DNA of 64,000 nucleotides, taken from Methylobacterium terricola (GTDB lineage: Bacteria; Pseudomonadota; Alphaproteobacteria; Rhizobiales; Beijerinckiaceae). The DNA is taken from NCBI RefSeq assembly GCF_006151805.1, contig NZ_VDDA01000002.1, positions 1 to 64,000 of the forward strand, read 5' to 3'. This document shows positions 9,016 to 16,946 of the stretch, piece after piece. The notes beneath the pieces are model-generated. The model was not told the DNA's origin. It did no database searches and saw only the letters and a program-made list of their open reading frames with translations. Positions within the stretch are counted from its first letter, which is position 1, and every line of letters begins with the position of its first letter. Both the position numbers and the translations under genes were made by a program.

Positions 9016-9438
9016 TCAGAGGGTTTCGGCGGCGACCGCCCCGAAGCGGGCGACGCCGTGCCAGGAGCCGGGCCCGAGGGGCTCCGGCAGGACCAGGCTG
9101 CGCTCGTGCGACAGCCACAAAAGCTCGCCGCGGGTCAGCGCCAGGTCGGCCTCGTCGAGGGCGCCCACCACCGCGGCAAGGAGGTCCTGCACCGGCCTCA
9201 GGTCCCGGGCGCCGCGCAGGAAGGCGTGGACGGTCAGGCGGCAGGTGCAGCCGCGCCATCCTTGCGCCTCGTAGGGGCCGACCTCCGGCGGATCGACGCG
9301 CAGGAACGGCCATTCCTCCCGGGCGCTCACCGTCTCGCGCACCCGGGTGCCGACGAGCGGGCGCAAACCCGGATCGGCGAGGAGGCGGCCGCGCACCGCC
9401 CGCAGGAGCTGGGGCGACAGGTCGAGCCCGGCCATCAC
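9016..9438 (-). CDS. DUF3168 tail completion / terminator protein (GTA orfg8-like)
   Basis: This 140-residue protein has the DUF3168 pattern: an N-terminal helix (LLRAVRGRLLADPGLRPLVG), a PFLRVDPPEV strand and a C-terminal ARFGAVAAET strand. DUF3168 proteins cap the head-proximal end of the tail tube or join tail to neck. It overlaps the preceding HK97 gp10-like gene by 4 bp and precedes the tail tube gene, the expected neighbourhood. Confidence 0.86.
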   Translation of the reverse strand: MMAGLDLSPQLLRAVRGRLLADPGLRPLVGTRVRETVSAREEWPFLRVDPPEVGPYEAQGWRGCTCRLTVHAFLRGARDLRPVQDLLAAVVGALDEADLALTRGELLWLSHERSLVLPEPLGPGSWHGVARFGAVAAETL

Positions 9439-9719
9439 GTCCTCCCCGGCAGGCGCGCGAGGGCGGGCCCGATCACCGGACGGGGGCCCTGCGTCGCGGT
9501 GCCGAATTCCCGCACGGCCAGGCCCGGCGCCTCGACGGTGACGACGGCGCCGTCGGGCGTCTCCGCCGCCTCGGCGCGTCCGTCGGCCAGGTCCTGCGCG
9601 ATCTCGGCGGCGAGGGCGTCCGCCGTCTCCCGCGCGCGGGCCCGCGCGGCGTCGCGTCCGGCCCGGGCGAGGCGCGTGAGCCGCGCCTGGAGCGGGCCGG
9701 TCTCGGCATGTCGCGTCAC
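9435..9719 (-). CDS. HK97 gp10-like neck/tail protein
   Basis: This 94-residue protein overlaps both neighbours by 4 bp. The predicted pattern is a long N-terminal Ala/Arg-rich helix (LQARLTRLARAGRDAARA) followed by short strands ending in PVIGPALARL. This matches HK97 gp10-like proteins, which occur in the same slot between head-tail joining and DUF3168 genes. The sequence is weakly conserved, so the family call leans on position and size. Confidence 0.65.
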   Translation of the reverse strand: MTRHAETGPLQARLTRLARAGRDAARARARETADALAAEIAQDLADGRAEAAETPDGAVVTVEAPGLAVREFGTATQGPRPVIGPALARLPGRT

Positions 9720-10033
9720 AGCGGTCTCCCCTGGATGAGGGCGTGGCTGCCGGCGGGGTCGGTCTCCACCGCGACGATGCGGTGGCGGGTCCCCGCCAGG
9801 GTGATCTCGTCGTCGGGGTTCGGAGGGAGGCCCGGTGTCAGGACGGTCATCCGCACGAGGCGGCCCGGCAGGCCGGGTTCCTCGGCGGCCTCCCGGTCGC
9901 CGTCGCGCCTGGCCCGGACGGGATTGTCCGAAGCGAGGCCGTCCGGGCCGATCCGGTGCAGGATCGCCTCGTCGAACAAGGGGGCGAAGGCCTCCCCGAG
10001 GTGGCGGCCGAGGCCGTCGAGGAGGCCCATCAC
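9716..10033 (-). CDS. Head-tail joining (head closure) protein
   Basis: This 105-residue protein has a C-terminal beta-rich half (DDEITLAGTRHRIVAVETD) characteristic of head-closure or head-tail joining proteins of tailed phages, in which a beta-barrel plugs the portal. It overlaps the DUF4054 gene and the gp10-like gene by 4 bp each. Assignment rests on size, predicted fold and position in the neck cluster. Confidence 0.6.
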   Translation of the reverse strand: MMGLLDGLGRHLGEAFAPLFDEAILHRIGPDGLASDNPVRARRDGDREAAEEPGLPGRLVRMTVLTPGLPPNPDDEITLAGTRHRIVAVETDPAGSHALIQGRPL

Positions 10034-10404
10034 ACCACCGCCACGCCGAGACTGTTGCGGCGCATCACCTCGTGGAAGCGCCGCCCGTAGGAGGTGAGCC
10101 CCAGGGTGCCGGGCAGGATCTCGCCAGGGGCGTCGCGACGCTCGAGGTGGAGCGTGCCGCTTCGCAACGCCTTGAGGTCGAGGGCGCCCGCCCGGGCGAG
10201 CTCGGCCTCCGCGCCGCCCTGCCCGTCGAGGGTCAGGGTGTGGGCGGCGTGGAGCATCCGCCCGAGGGCCGCGTCGGCGTCGGGCCAGGAGGCGCCGACC
10301 CGGGGGGCGGCCTCGGCGAGTGCGCCCGCGATCGCGGCGTCCGGGCTGCCCCCGAAGGCCGGGAAGCGGGCCCGGAAGGCGGCGGGCGTGATCGTGTCCG
10401 CCAT
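10030..10404 (-). CDS. DUF4054 head-tail connector protein
   Basis: This 124-residue protein begins MADTITPAAFRARFPAFGG, the DUF4054 signature (F-R-x-x-F-P-F-A). The all-helical N-terminus and a C-terminus with LTSYGRRFHEVMRRN match gp6-like head-tail connectors in phages with DUF2184 capsids. It would form the ring below the portal. It overlaps the head-closure gene by 4 bp. Confidence 0.82.
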   Translation of the reverse strand: MADTITPAAFRARFPAFGGSPDAAIAGALAEAAPRVGASWPDADAALGRMLHAAHTLTLDGQGGAEAELARAGALDLKALRSGTLHLERRDAPGEILPGTLGLTSYGRRFHEVMRRNSLGVAVV

Positions 10405-10405
10405 C

Positions 10406-10681
10406 TCACGCCTCCCCCCTGAGGGGCGGCCGCTCGCGGCCGCGCCGGCGCTCGGGCCGTGGATCCTGCCGGAGCGGCGGATCCTGCGGCGGCGGGTCCC
10501 CGTCGGGCCCCGCCGCCTCGATCCGCACCTCGCCGGCCGCCGCCCAGGCGGCGAGGCAGGGGTCGGGCCGGTCGGGCAGCGCGAGTACCGCGCTCTCGCC
10601 GGGCACCAGCAGCCGGGGGGCGCGAGCGCCCTTCGGCCAGACCAGCCGGGGGCCGGCGGCGTGGTTCGTCACCCGCATCAT
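10406..10681 (-). CDS. Hypothetical protein of the phage head/neck cluster
   Basis: This 91-residue protein is taken from ATG 10681, which follows a GGGGAGGG Shine-Dalgarno stretch. The N-terminal half (TNHAAGPRLVWPKGARAPRL) looks folded and contains a short LVPGESAVLALP strand. The C-terminal 30 residues are a basic Pro/Arg/Gln-rich tail. It lies between capsid and DUF4054 genes with almost no intergenic space, so it is probably a real virion or assembly protein. No family is recognised. Confidence 0.6.
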   Translation of the reverse strand: MMRVTNHAAGPRLVWPKGARAPRLLVPGESAVLALPDRPDPCLAAWAAAGEVRIEAAGPDGDPPPQDPPLRQDPRPERRRGRERPPLRGEA

Positions 10682-10692
10682 CGCGCCCTCCC

Positions 10693-11640
10693 CTAGATGC
10701 CGTCGAGGTAGCGGCAGGCGGCGGGCCGGCGGATGTCGAGGCCGCCGAGCCGGAAGGCGCCCGGCACCTCGAACCGCCACGGGCCGGTCTGCCAGGCCGG
10801 GAAGAACCGGAACGGCATCGGCAGCCACAGCTTCAGGACCGAGGGGTCGCGGCGATAGGCGACCATCCGGGCGGTGCCGCCGGTGCCGGCGGTCTCGAGC
10901 GCCCGCACGCCGTAGACCGTCAGCTCCTGGCCGGTCTCCAGGGTGTAGACGTTGTGGCGCCGGATCCAGTCGAGCAGGGTGAGCGGGCTGATCCCGTCGA
11001 GGCGGCGCAGGCCGATGCCGAGCATCTGCTCGTAGGGCAGCAGTAGCGTGTCGGCCATCTCGACGGTGTTGGAGCCGGTGAAGATGCCGATCAGCTGGCC
11101 GTTGACGTCGGCGAGGATCTGCTCCGCCGTCTTCTGGGCCCAGGCGGTGCTGCCGTTGGTGCCGGTCGCGGCGGCGCTGCCGACCGTCACGCCCGGATGG
11201 TTGAGGAGGCCGGAGAAGCCCTTCGCCGGGTCGCCGAAGAGCGCGACTTGGTCGATGAACTCCTCCGAGGCGAGCCGCGCCGCGTCGGCCTTGTCGGCGT
11301 CGAGATCCATGCCGAGGAGCTGGGCCTTGCCGAGCTCCTCCAGGTCGTAGCCGTAGCCGATCCCCGCCATGGCGACGGCGGTCTCGTGCTGGCGGCGCAG
11401 CATCTCGACCTTCGGCACGTCGGCGGCGGCGCCGTGGACCCAGGTCGCCTGCCCGACCCGGTCGACCGAGAAGTAGGTCACGGTCGGCACCCATTCGGGC
11501 GCCGCGGTGTCGACCGGCACGAGGCGCGGATAGCGGATCGCCGGGTACTGGGCGCGGTAGACGGCCGGCTCGATGAAGGCCTGCTGGCTGACCAGGAAGG
11601 CGAGCGCCCGGGGCGCGTCGGTGAGGAGAGTGCGGGTCAT
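10693..11640 (-). CDS. Major capsid protein, DUF2184 type
   Basis: This 315-residue protein belongs to the DUF2184 family of HK97-fold capsid proteins. Diagnostic segments are the N-terminal FIEPAVYRAQYPAIRYPRLV, the GLLNHPGVTVG motif near residue 145 and the TARMVAYRRDP strand near the C-terminus. The R. capsulatus GTA capsid is from a different family, made with a dedicated prohead protease, so the head module here has another ancestry. It is preceded by the cement protein gene with a 26-bp gap. Confidence 0.9.
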   Translation of the reverse strand: MTRTLLTDAPRALAFLVSQQAFIEPAVYRAQYPAIRYPRLVPVDTAAPEWVPTVTYFSVDRVGQATWVHGAAADVPKVEMLRRQHETAVAMAGIGYGYDLEELGKAQLLGMDLDADKADAARLASEEFIDQVALFGDPAKGFSGLLNHPGVTVGSAAATGTNGSTAWAQKTAEQILADVNGQLIGIFTGSNTVEMADTLLLPYEQMLGIGLRRLDGISPLTLLDWIRRHNVYTLETGQELTVYGVRALETAGTGGTARMVAYRRDPSVLKLWLPMPFRFFPAWQTGPWRFEVPGAFRLGGLDIRRPAACRYLDGI

Positions 11641-11666
11641 GCGAAGGCTCTCTTTCCGGGCTCTCG

Positions 11667-12110
11667 TCAGTTCAGGCGCAGGCGGACGAGGCCGCCGGCG
11701 GGGGCCGAGGTGTCGAACAGGGCGTTCGCGATCGGGGCGTTGCCGGAGGCGGCGGCCGTGAGGGCGCCGGCGGGCGTGACGTAGGCGGGGCTGCCGGCGC
11801 TCGCGGCCGAGGCCGTCACGACCCAGACGGCGCCGGACGTCATGACGGCCGCGGTCTCACCCTTGGCGAAGAGGTCGGCCCCGCTCGGGCTCGGCCGGGC
11901 GTTGCGGTCGGCCAGCACGATGCCGCGGAACACCGCGCCGGCGGCGGCGATGCCCTCGTCGCGGGCGCCCTGGAAGGCGGCGCGGCCGAAGCCGATCCCC
12001 TCCGCGGTCTCGACGGTGCGGCTCACGACCGTGGCCGGGTTCTGGTCGGCGGCCATGCCCTCGTAGGCGGCGGCCGGCCGGCCGGGATAGCTGGTCTGGA
12101 CGGGGGGCAT
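11667..12110 (-). CDS. Structural cement (Gp24-like) capsid decoration protein
   Basis: This 147-residue protein starts at ATG 12110 and overlaps the stop of the DUF2213 gene. The pattern TSYPGRPAAAYEGMAADQNP at the N-terminus and the C-terminal ANALFDTSAPAGGLVRLRL are typical of the structural cement protein family encoded between DUF2213 and DUF2184 genes. It would bind the outside of the assembled capsid. A longer open frame upstream in this phase is a shadow of the DUF2213 gene. Confidence 0.82.
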   Translation of the reverse strand: MPPVQTSYPGRPAAAYEGMAADQNPATVVSRTVETAEGIGFGRAAFQGARDEGIAAAGAVFRGIVLADRNARPSPSGADLFAKGETAAVMTSGAVWVVTASAASAGSPAYVTPAGALTAAASGNAPIANALFDTSAPAGGLVRLRLN

Positions 12111-13114
12111 CAGCGGGCTCCTGCGGGTTTCCAGGCGTTGCGGAGGGTCTCGACCATGGCGGCGTGGGCCGCCTCGGGCGTGAGGGCGTCGACGGACCGG
12201 TGCCGCAGGGCGTCGCGCAGCGGATCCGGGGCGTGGGGTGGGACGGCGTGGGGCGGTCCGGCGGCGACGACCCGGAAGGCGCCCTCGATCGCCGCAGGCG
12301 CCATCGCGGCGGCCTCCGCCTCGCCGAGCGCCCGGGCGACCGCCGCACGCCGGATCGCCTCGGGCGTCAGGCCGGTCGGGTCGAAGGCCTCGCCGAGGAT
12401 CCGGCGGGCGTCGGCGACCAGGGCGCCGCGCTCGGCCGCCAGCGCGTCGAGGGCGGTCGCGTCCGGCACCCGGGCGCGGAGCGCCGCGACCTCGCCCTCG
12501 CGCTCGGCCAGGGCCGCCTCGGCGGCCTCCGCGCGCCGCTCCGCGTTGGCGAGGCGCTGGCCCAGATCCGCATCGCCGATCCGGCATTCTGGCCCGGCGC
12601 GGCCCTGCGCCACGATGGCGACGTGGTCGACGACGACCTTCGTCTGGCGGGCGTCGTAGGGGCTGCCGTCCGGGGCGGTGCCGGGGGTCCAGTCGAGGTC
12701 GCAGGTATATCCGACCGAGACCTCGCGCCGCCCGCCCTGCACCGCCGCGATCGCCGCGGAATCGGCGAGCAGCATCGGGATGCGGACGAAGGCGCCGTCG
12801 CGCACCACCTCGTCGCCGACATGGCCGCGGGCGACCCCGCGCCAGGTCCGCGGCGTCACCGCCTCGGGCGGATGATCGAGGGTGACCGGCTTGTGGCCGA
12901 AGCTGCGCAAGGACTCGGCCCGGAAGATCTCGTCCGGGTCGCGGTAGATCCGGACCTGCGCGAGGTCCGGCCGCGCGACCTCGTCGCCGCGATAGACCTG
13001 GACGTTGCCGGCCCGCGCGGCGCGGGCCTGCACCACCAGGGCGCCGTTGCCGAGCGGGCGCGCGCCCGCGATCTCGGCCGCGGGGCCGAGGCTGAACCTG
13101 TCGAAGAGATGCAT
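12110..13114 (-). CDS. DUF2213 protein, probable capsid maturation protease/scaffold
   Basis: This 334-residue protein has the DUF2213 domain in residues 1-190, with FGHKPVTLDHPPEAVTPRTW, RREVSVGYTCDLDW and VVVDHVAIVAQGRAGPECRI. After it comes a long Ala/Glu/Arg coiled coil (about 190-245), as in protease-scaffold fusions. Proteins of this family sit immediately upstream of cement and DUF2184 capsid genes and are thought to combine maturation protease and scaffold roles. Catalytic residues cannot be assigned with certainty. The upstream gap to the portal gene holds an inserted palindromic repeat. Confidence 0.85.
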   Translation of the reverse strand: MHLFDRFSLGPAAEIAGARPLGNGALVVQARAARAGNVQVYRGDEVARPDLAQVRIYRDPDEIFRAESLRSFGHKPVTLDHPPEAVTPRTWRGVARGHVGDEVVRDGAFVRIPMLLADSAAIAAVQGGRREVSVGYTCDLDWTPGTAPDGSPYDARQTKVVVDHVAIVAQGRAGPECRIGDADLGQRLANAERRAEAAEAALAEREGEVAALRARVPDATALDALAAERGALVADARRILGEAFDPTGLTPEAIRRAAVARALGEAEAAAMAPAAIEGAFRVVAAGPPHAVPPHAPDPLRDALRHRSVDALTPEAAHAAMVETLRNAWKPAGAR

Positions 13115-13448
13115 GGGGGTGGGTCTCGTGGTGGGAGGTGGGAAGCGCCTTGCCCGTGCGGGTTCGTCCGTTCACACGCCGGGTCGTGCGCATCTCTCCT
13201 CTCCCCGCGGGCGGGGAGAGGGCTGTGTTCCCGTTCAGGGAACGCAGCGAGGCGGTCGCCGAGGGTGAGGGGGTGTCTCCGGGAGAGGCTCCTCCGGCAC
13301 CTCACCCTCGCTCCAGCTTCGCCTTCGCTAGCTCCGTCGACGGCGAGGTCGCCGGAGCCCTTTCCCCGCCCGCGGGGAGAGGAGAGAACCCGCGCCCATC
13401 TCGGCGATGTGACCGTGTCGGCCTGCTCGGGAGTGGGTTGAACGTCGC
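13115..13448. other. 334-bp gap inside the head operon filled by a palindromic repeat
   Basis: This is the only large gap within the otherwise overlapping head operon. No convincing coding region was found. Most of it is the palindromic repeat at 13194-13386. The remaining 80 bp before the DUF2213 gene hold its ribosome binding region, with a GGGTGG-type purine run just upstream of ATG 13114 on the minus strand. Confidence 0.7.
13194..13386. repeat. Palindromic dispersed repeat, copy 1 (inside phage head operon)
   Basis: A 193-bp element bounded by 27-bp inverted repeats (13194-13220 and 13360-13386) built around CTCTCCCCGCGGGCGGGGAG; the arms differ at one position. A second nested inverted repeat, CGAGGGTGAGGGGGTGTC at 13259-13276 against CACCTCACCCTCG near 13300-13311, forms an inner hairpin. 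The same architecture occurs at 28384-28578. Such composite REP-like palindromes are common in alphaproteobacterial intergenic regions. Transcribed, it would form a large stem-loop between portal and DUF2213 genes. Confidence 0.88.
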
Positions 13449-14717
13449 TCAGCCCGCCGGCCGGCCGAAGGCCGCGGCGATGCCGGGGAAGAGGTCGGCG
13501 GCCGACAGCCAGCCCTCGACGCCGCGGGACAGGGCTTCCGCCGGCACCACGCCCTCGCGGGCGAGCATCGCGGCGGTCTCGGCCTTGAGGCGGCCGATTT
13601 CCGCCCTCTCGCGCTCGCTCGCCTGGGCGAGCGGCCGCCAGGCGTAGCGCAGGGCGGGGTCGGAGCGGCCGAGGCCGTCGCGGATCAGCAGCCGGTCGAG
13701 CCGGGCGATGGCCGGGGTGAGCTCGACATTCTGCCGCGCCGCGACATGGTCGTGGTAGTTGCGGATGTCGGATTCGCCGGTGGCGTTGAGGCCGGCGGGC
13801 GACTGGCCGAGCAGCCGCGTCACCGGGATGTCGGCGGCGCCGGCCGCAACCTGGAGGAAGAGGCGGGCCACCTCCGGCAGGCCGGAGAAATCGAGCTGCT
13901 TCTGCTGGTAGCGCTCGCCCTCCGGCGCGCGGCCGTCGCCTTCGAGCAGCAGCATCCCGAACAGTCCCTTCATCCGGGCCGCGTAGGCGAAGCGCTCGGT
14001 GAGCGCAGCGGTGCCGTCCTCGGTCGACAGGTGCTGCGACAGGCCCGGCACCGAGATCACGTCCTGCTTGGCTTCCGGCAGCATCGCGGCGATGTGGGCG
14101 GACGCCGCCGTCGCCTGGTCGATCGCCTCCAGCAGCGCCTGGAGCACGCTGTCGCCCCACCCGTCACTGACGGCGTCGTCCGGCAGGGCCGCGCCGAGGA
14201 GGCGCACCACCCGGGACGGGTGCACCGCCTGGCCCCCCGCGATGGTGTAGTCCTTGGGCTCCCCGAACCAGGGCGAGAGCGGGTCGCGCTCGATGCCGCC
14301 GGCCTGGATCCGGCCGCGGGGCAGGACGTGGAGGTAGCGCAATCCCCCCTGCCCGAGCGTCTCGGGATCGAGCGGCAGGGCCGGGTCGGGCGCGCCGTCG
14401 CCGATCAGCAGCGCGGCGCCGCCATGCAGCCGCGCGAGCCGCAAGGCCCGCAGCAGGCGGTCGCGCAAGGCAAGACGCTCCTCGCTCGCCGCGAGCGCCG
14501 CCGCGATGTCGGGCGGGGCCTGCCAGGCGCGCCACTCGCGCAGCATGTCGAACGGCACGATGTCGACGACCTTGCGGGCGAGCCAGTTGTCCCGGTAGGC
14601 GGCATCCAGTTCCGCCCGGGCCCGGGGCACGTGGACGTGCAGGTTGCCGGTGCTCTTGTCCCGCGGGCCGCCGAGGCCGGAGACGAGGTTGGCGAGGCGG
14701 TCGGCGAGCCACATCAC
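13449..14717 (-). CDS. Phage portal protein, DUF1073 family
   Basis: This 422-residue protein belongs to the DUF1073 portal family: DAAYRDNWLARKVVDIVPFD near residue 40, the GGAALLIGDGAPD strand near 100, and ATGESDIRNYHDHVAARQN near 320. A ring of twelve copies would form the DNA gate. Some databases name this family after an anti-CBASS protein because of a domain fusion elsewhere; nothing here shows an anti-CBASS nuclease domain. It overlaps the large terminase gene by 4 bp upstream. Downstream, 334 bp separate it from the DUF2213 gene. Confidence 0.9.
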   Translation of the reverse strand: MMWLADRLANLVSGLGGPRDKSTGNLHVHVPRARAELDAAYRDNWLARKVVDIVPFDMLREWRAWQAPPDIAAALAASEERLALRDRLLRALRLARLHGGAALLIGDGAPDPALPLDPETLGQGGLRYLHVLPRGRIQAGGIERDPLSPWFGEPKDYTIAGGQAVHPSRVVRLLGAALPDDAVSDGWGDSVLQALLEAIDQATAASAHIAAMLPEAKQDVISVPGLSQHLSTEDGTAALTERFAYAARMKGLFGMLLLEGDGRAPEGERYQQKQLDFSGLPEVARLFLQVAAGAADIPVTRLLGQSPAGLNATGESDIRNYHDHVAARQNVELTPAIARLDRLLIRDGLGRSDPALRYAWRPLAQASERERAEIGRLKAETAAMLAREGVVPAEALSRGVEGWLSAADLFPGIAAAFGRPAG

Positions 14718-16243
14718 AGGACTCCGAGCAGGCCGTATCCCGGCCGGGAGAGCGCCGCGAAGGCGCGCGAGAGGGCGTCGACCTGGTCGAGGAAGGCGCC
14801 GTTGGGGAAGGCGCAGAGCTCGTCAAGGAGGGCCTCGTTCCAGGGCCCGACGACGAGGTGCAGGTTGCCGGCCTCGGCCTGGGCCGAGACCGGGGCGGCC
14901 CGGGTCGCCTTGTCGCCGCTCTCAGGGCTGGCCCGCACGTCGTAGCCGGCGAGGCGCGAGACGAGGTACTGGGCCTGCGCCTTGCCGGCCTGGCCGGGAT
15001 CCTGCGGCAGCGAGATCCGGCAGGACGGGCCGTCCGCGGCGGCCGTCGCCAGGATCAGCCGCTCGACGCCGCCGGCCGAGAGCCGGTCGCGGCGCACGTC
15101 GACGACGTAGAGATGCCCGTCTGCGCCGCGCGCGAGCTTGACCCCGGCGGTGTAGTCCGGCCCGCGCCCGCCGCGCGGCACGCTTGCCGCGAGGTCCCAG
15201 GCCCGCACCGTGGCGCAGCCCGCCGGCACCGCCCGCACCAGGCTGAACCAGCCGCGCTTGAACAGCCCGCCCTCCCGGGGGGCCGGCCGCTGCTGGTACT
15301 GGCCGGCCGCCGCGTACTCGCCCATCGTGGCCTTGTCGCGCTCCACCGCTTCCCGCGGAAAGCGGGCGGGAAACAGCAGTTCGCCCGGCTCCCGGCGCGG
15401 ATCGCGGAAGCCGATGCGGGTGGCGCAGGCGCGCTCCGGCTCGAACTCCATCGGCAGCATCAGGTGCTCGTAGCCGAGGTTCCGCGCCAGGATCACGCCC
15501 GACAGGTCGCGCTCGTGCAGCCTTTGCATGATCACCACGATCGCCGAGCGGACGGGGTCGTTGAGGCGGGTCGGGACCGCCTCCAGGAACCACTGCGCGA
15601 TTCCCTCGCGCACCCGCTCGGAATTGGCGCCGTCGACCGAGATCGGATCGTCGAGGATCACCCGGTCGCCGCGCGAGCCGGTGATCGAGCCGGCCGAGAC
15701 CGCCTCGCGCAAGCCCGTCGCCGTGGTCTCGAACCGGCCCTTACGGTTCTGGTCGCGGGTGAGGCGCACCCGCTCGCCCCATAGGTCCCGGTACCAGGGC
15801 GAGGTGATCAGGCGCCTCGTGCGCAGGTTGTCGCGGAGCGCCAGCCGCTCGGTATGCGAGACTGCGACGGTGCGGAGCGCCGGGCGGTTCTTCGGGCCCC
15901 ATTCCCAGGCCGGCCAGAACACCCCGGCGAGCAGGCTCTTCATCGTGCCGGGCGGCACGTTGATCAGCAGCCGTGTGATCTCCCCGGCGGTGACGGCTTC
16001 GAGATGGGCGCTGACTGCGTCGATGTGCCAGCCATGCATGTAGGGCGCGCCCGGCTCGATCACCGGCCAAGCCCGGCGCACGAAGCCCGCCAGGCTCTCC
16101 TCGCTATCGAGCCGGTCGAGCGCCCGCAGCAGGGCCGGCGGGTCGCTCAGCCAGGCGCTCGGCGATGGCCCGGAGCTGGGCCCGCTGGCCCTCGTCGAGG
16201 AGGCGGAAGGCGGCCTCGGGATCCGCGATCGGGCAGTCGTCAC
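14714..16243 (-). CDS. Terminase large subunit (ATPase/nuclease)
   Basis: This 509-residue protein has an ATPase domain with Walker A PPGTMKS at about 97-103 and Walker B VILDD at about 195-199, followed by an RNase H-like nuclease domain with RAWDLAAS near residue 347 and the C-terminal KAQAQYLVSRLAGYDV segment. It powers DNA packaging through the portal. The ATG at 16243 gives a 140-bp overlap with the small subunit gene; a shorter start using CTG or TTG near residue 32 would reduce this. The first 30 residues are low-complexity Ser/Pro/Arg, which also points to a later start. Confidence 0.93.
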   Translation of the reverse strand: MTTARSRIPRPPSASSTRASGPSSGPSPSAWLSDPPALLRALDRLDSEESLAGFVRRAWPVIEPGAPYMHGWHIDAVSAHLEAVTAGEITRLLINVPPGTMKSLLAGVFWPAWEWGPKNRPALRTVAVSHTERLALRDNLRTRRLITSPWYRDLWGERVRLTRDQNRKGRFETTATGLREAVSAGSITGSRGDRVILDDPISVDGANSERVREGIAQWFLEAVPTRLNDPVRSAIVVIMQRLHERDLSGVILARNLGYEHLMLPMEFEPERACATRIGFRDPRREPGELLFPARFPREAVERDKATMGEYAAAGQYQQRPAPREGGLFKRGWFSLVRAVPAGCATVRAWDLAASVPRGGRGPDYTAGVKLARGADGHLYVVDVRRDRLSAGGVERLILATAAADGPSCRISLPQDPGQAGKAQAQYLVSRLAGYDVRASPESGDKATRAAPVSAQAEAGNLHLVVGPWNEALLDELCAFPNGAFLDQVDALSRAFAALSRPGYGLLGVL

Positions 16244-16685
16244 GCTGTTTGCCCTCCCCCTTGCCGTCGAGGTCCCAGGCCTGGCGCTCGAGCGCGATCC
16301 ACAGCCGCGCCGCGGCGGCGAGGTCGCGCAAAGCCGCGACGCGTTTCTGCAGGATGGCCGCGCGGGCGAGCCCGCCCTCCTCGGTGCCGTCCTCCGGGCC
16401 GGGCTCCTCGGCCGCGGCCTGGAGGTCGTCGAGGAGCTGCAACGTCAGGGCCGCGCCCTGCGCCACCACGATGCGGTGTCCGCCGCGCACGTCGCCCGCG
16501 TCGAGGATGTCCAGGGGGGCCGGGGCGTCGCGCGCCCAGCCTTCCGCCCGGGCCCGGCGCCGCAGGGTCGACGGGCTGATGCCGAACCGGCGCGCGATGG
16601 CGGGCCCGGCCCCCGGCTCGGCCCGGTAGGCCGCGGCGATGCCCGCCCAGTCGATGACTCGGCGGGACGACTGCTTCTTGGCCAT
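16104..16685 (-). CDS. Terminase small subunit (DNA-binding)
   Basis: This 193-residue protein starts at ATG 16685 after a GAAGAGG ribosome binding site. The N-terminus carries a helix-turn-helix (WAGIAAAYRAEPGAGPAIARRFG, then ISPSTLRRRARAEGW), as in small terminase subunits that recognise packaging sites. A helical middle (about 90-130) probably mediates ring formation. The frame is open further upstream to 16910, but that part is repeat- and promoter-like sequence. It is the first gene after the predicted SOS-box promoter at 16882-16929. Confidence 0.85.
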   Translation of the reverse strand: MAKKQSSRRVIDWAGIAAAYRAEPGAGPAIARRFGISPSTLRRRARAEGWARDAPAPLDILDAGDVRGGHRIVVAQGAALTLQLLDDLQAAAEEPGPEDGTEEGGLARAAILQKRVAALRDLAAAARLWIALERQAWDLDGKGEGKQRDDCPIADPEAAFRLLDEGQRAQLRAIAERLAERPAGPAAGARPAR

Positions 16686-16881
16686 ATCGCCTCTTCGGGA
16701 GGTCGGGATCTTCGGGACGTGGGAAGGCGCGGCCGATCCGTGGCGGGGGGCCCGCGGAGACGAGCCGCCCTTCGCCTCGGTGATGCCGTGGGCCGGGTCC
16801 AGGGACACATCCCCGCGTCGCGGGGCAGTCGAGCGGCCACTTCCTCGAAGGGCAGGCCGCAGACCTGGATAACCTGGGATC

Positions 16882-16916
16882 CTTGTACCCGCCCCGCCGA
16901 TGTTCGTCAAATGTTC
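16882..16916 (-). promoter_or_regulatory. Predicted late promoter with overlapping LexA-type SOS box
   Basis: On the minus strand a -35 TTGACG (16905-16910) and a -10 TACAAG (16882-16887) are separated by 17 bp. The -35 lies inside GAAC-N7-GAAC (plus strand GTTC at 16902-16905 and 16913-16916), the direct-repeat LexA box of Alphaproteobacteria. An A7 tract (16934-16940) sits about 24 bp upstream of the -35, in UP-element position. The promoter would drive the terminase gene at 16685 and the operon behind it. LexA bound here would block RNA polymerase. Both sites are pattern matches without experimental support. Confidence 0.55.
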
Positions 16917-16940
16917 TCTTCGGCGGGGCGCGATTTTTTT
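16891..16940 (+). terminator. Hairpin plus T7 around the SOS box (plus-strand terminator shape)
   Basis: A perfect 10-bp inverted repeat (GCCCCGCCGA at 16891-16900, TCGGCGGGGC at 16920-16929) with a 19-nt loop is followed by TTTTTTT at 16934-16940. On the plus strand this has terminator shape, but no plus-strand gene lies upstream. The loop contains the GTTC-N7-GTTC box. It may instead be operator architecture, or stop antisense transcription entering the nusG-like gene from the left. Confidence 0.45.
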
Positions 16941-16946
16941 AACGGA

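Noticed and set aside
13449..14717. Anti-CBASS protein Acb1 (a name used for the DUF1073 family)
   Set aside because: The protein has portal features and a portal position next to terminase; no separate Acb1 nuclease domain or its catalytic pattern was seen.
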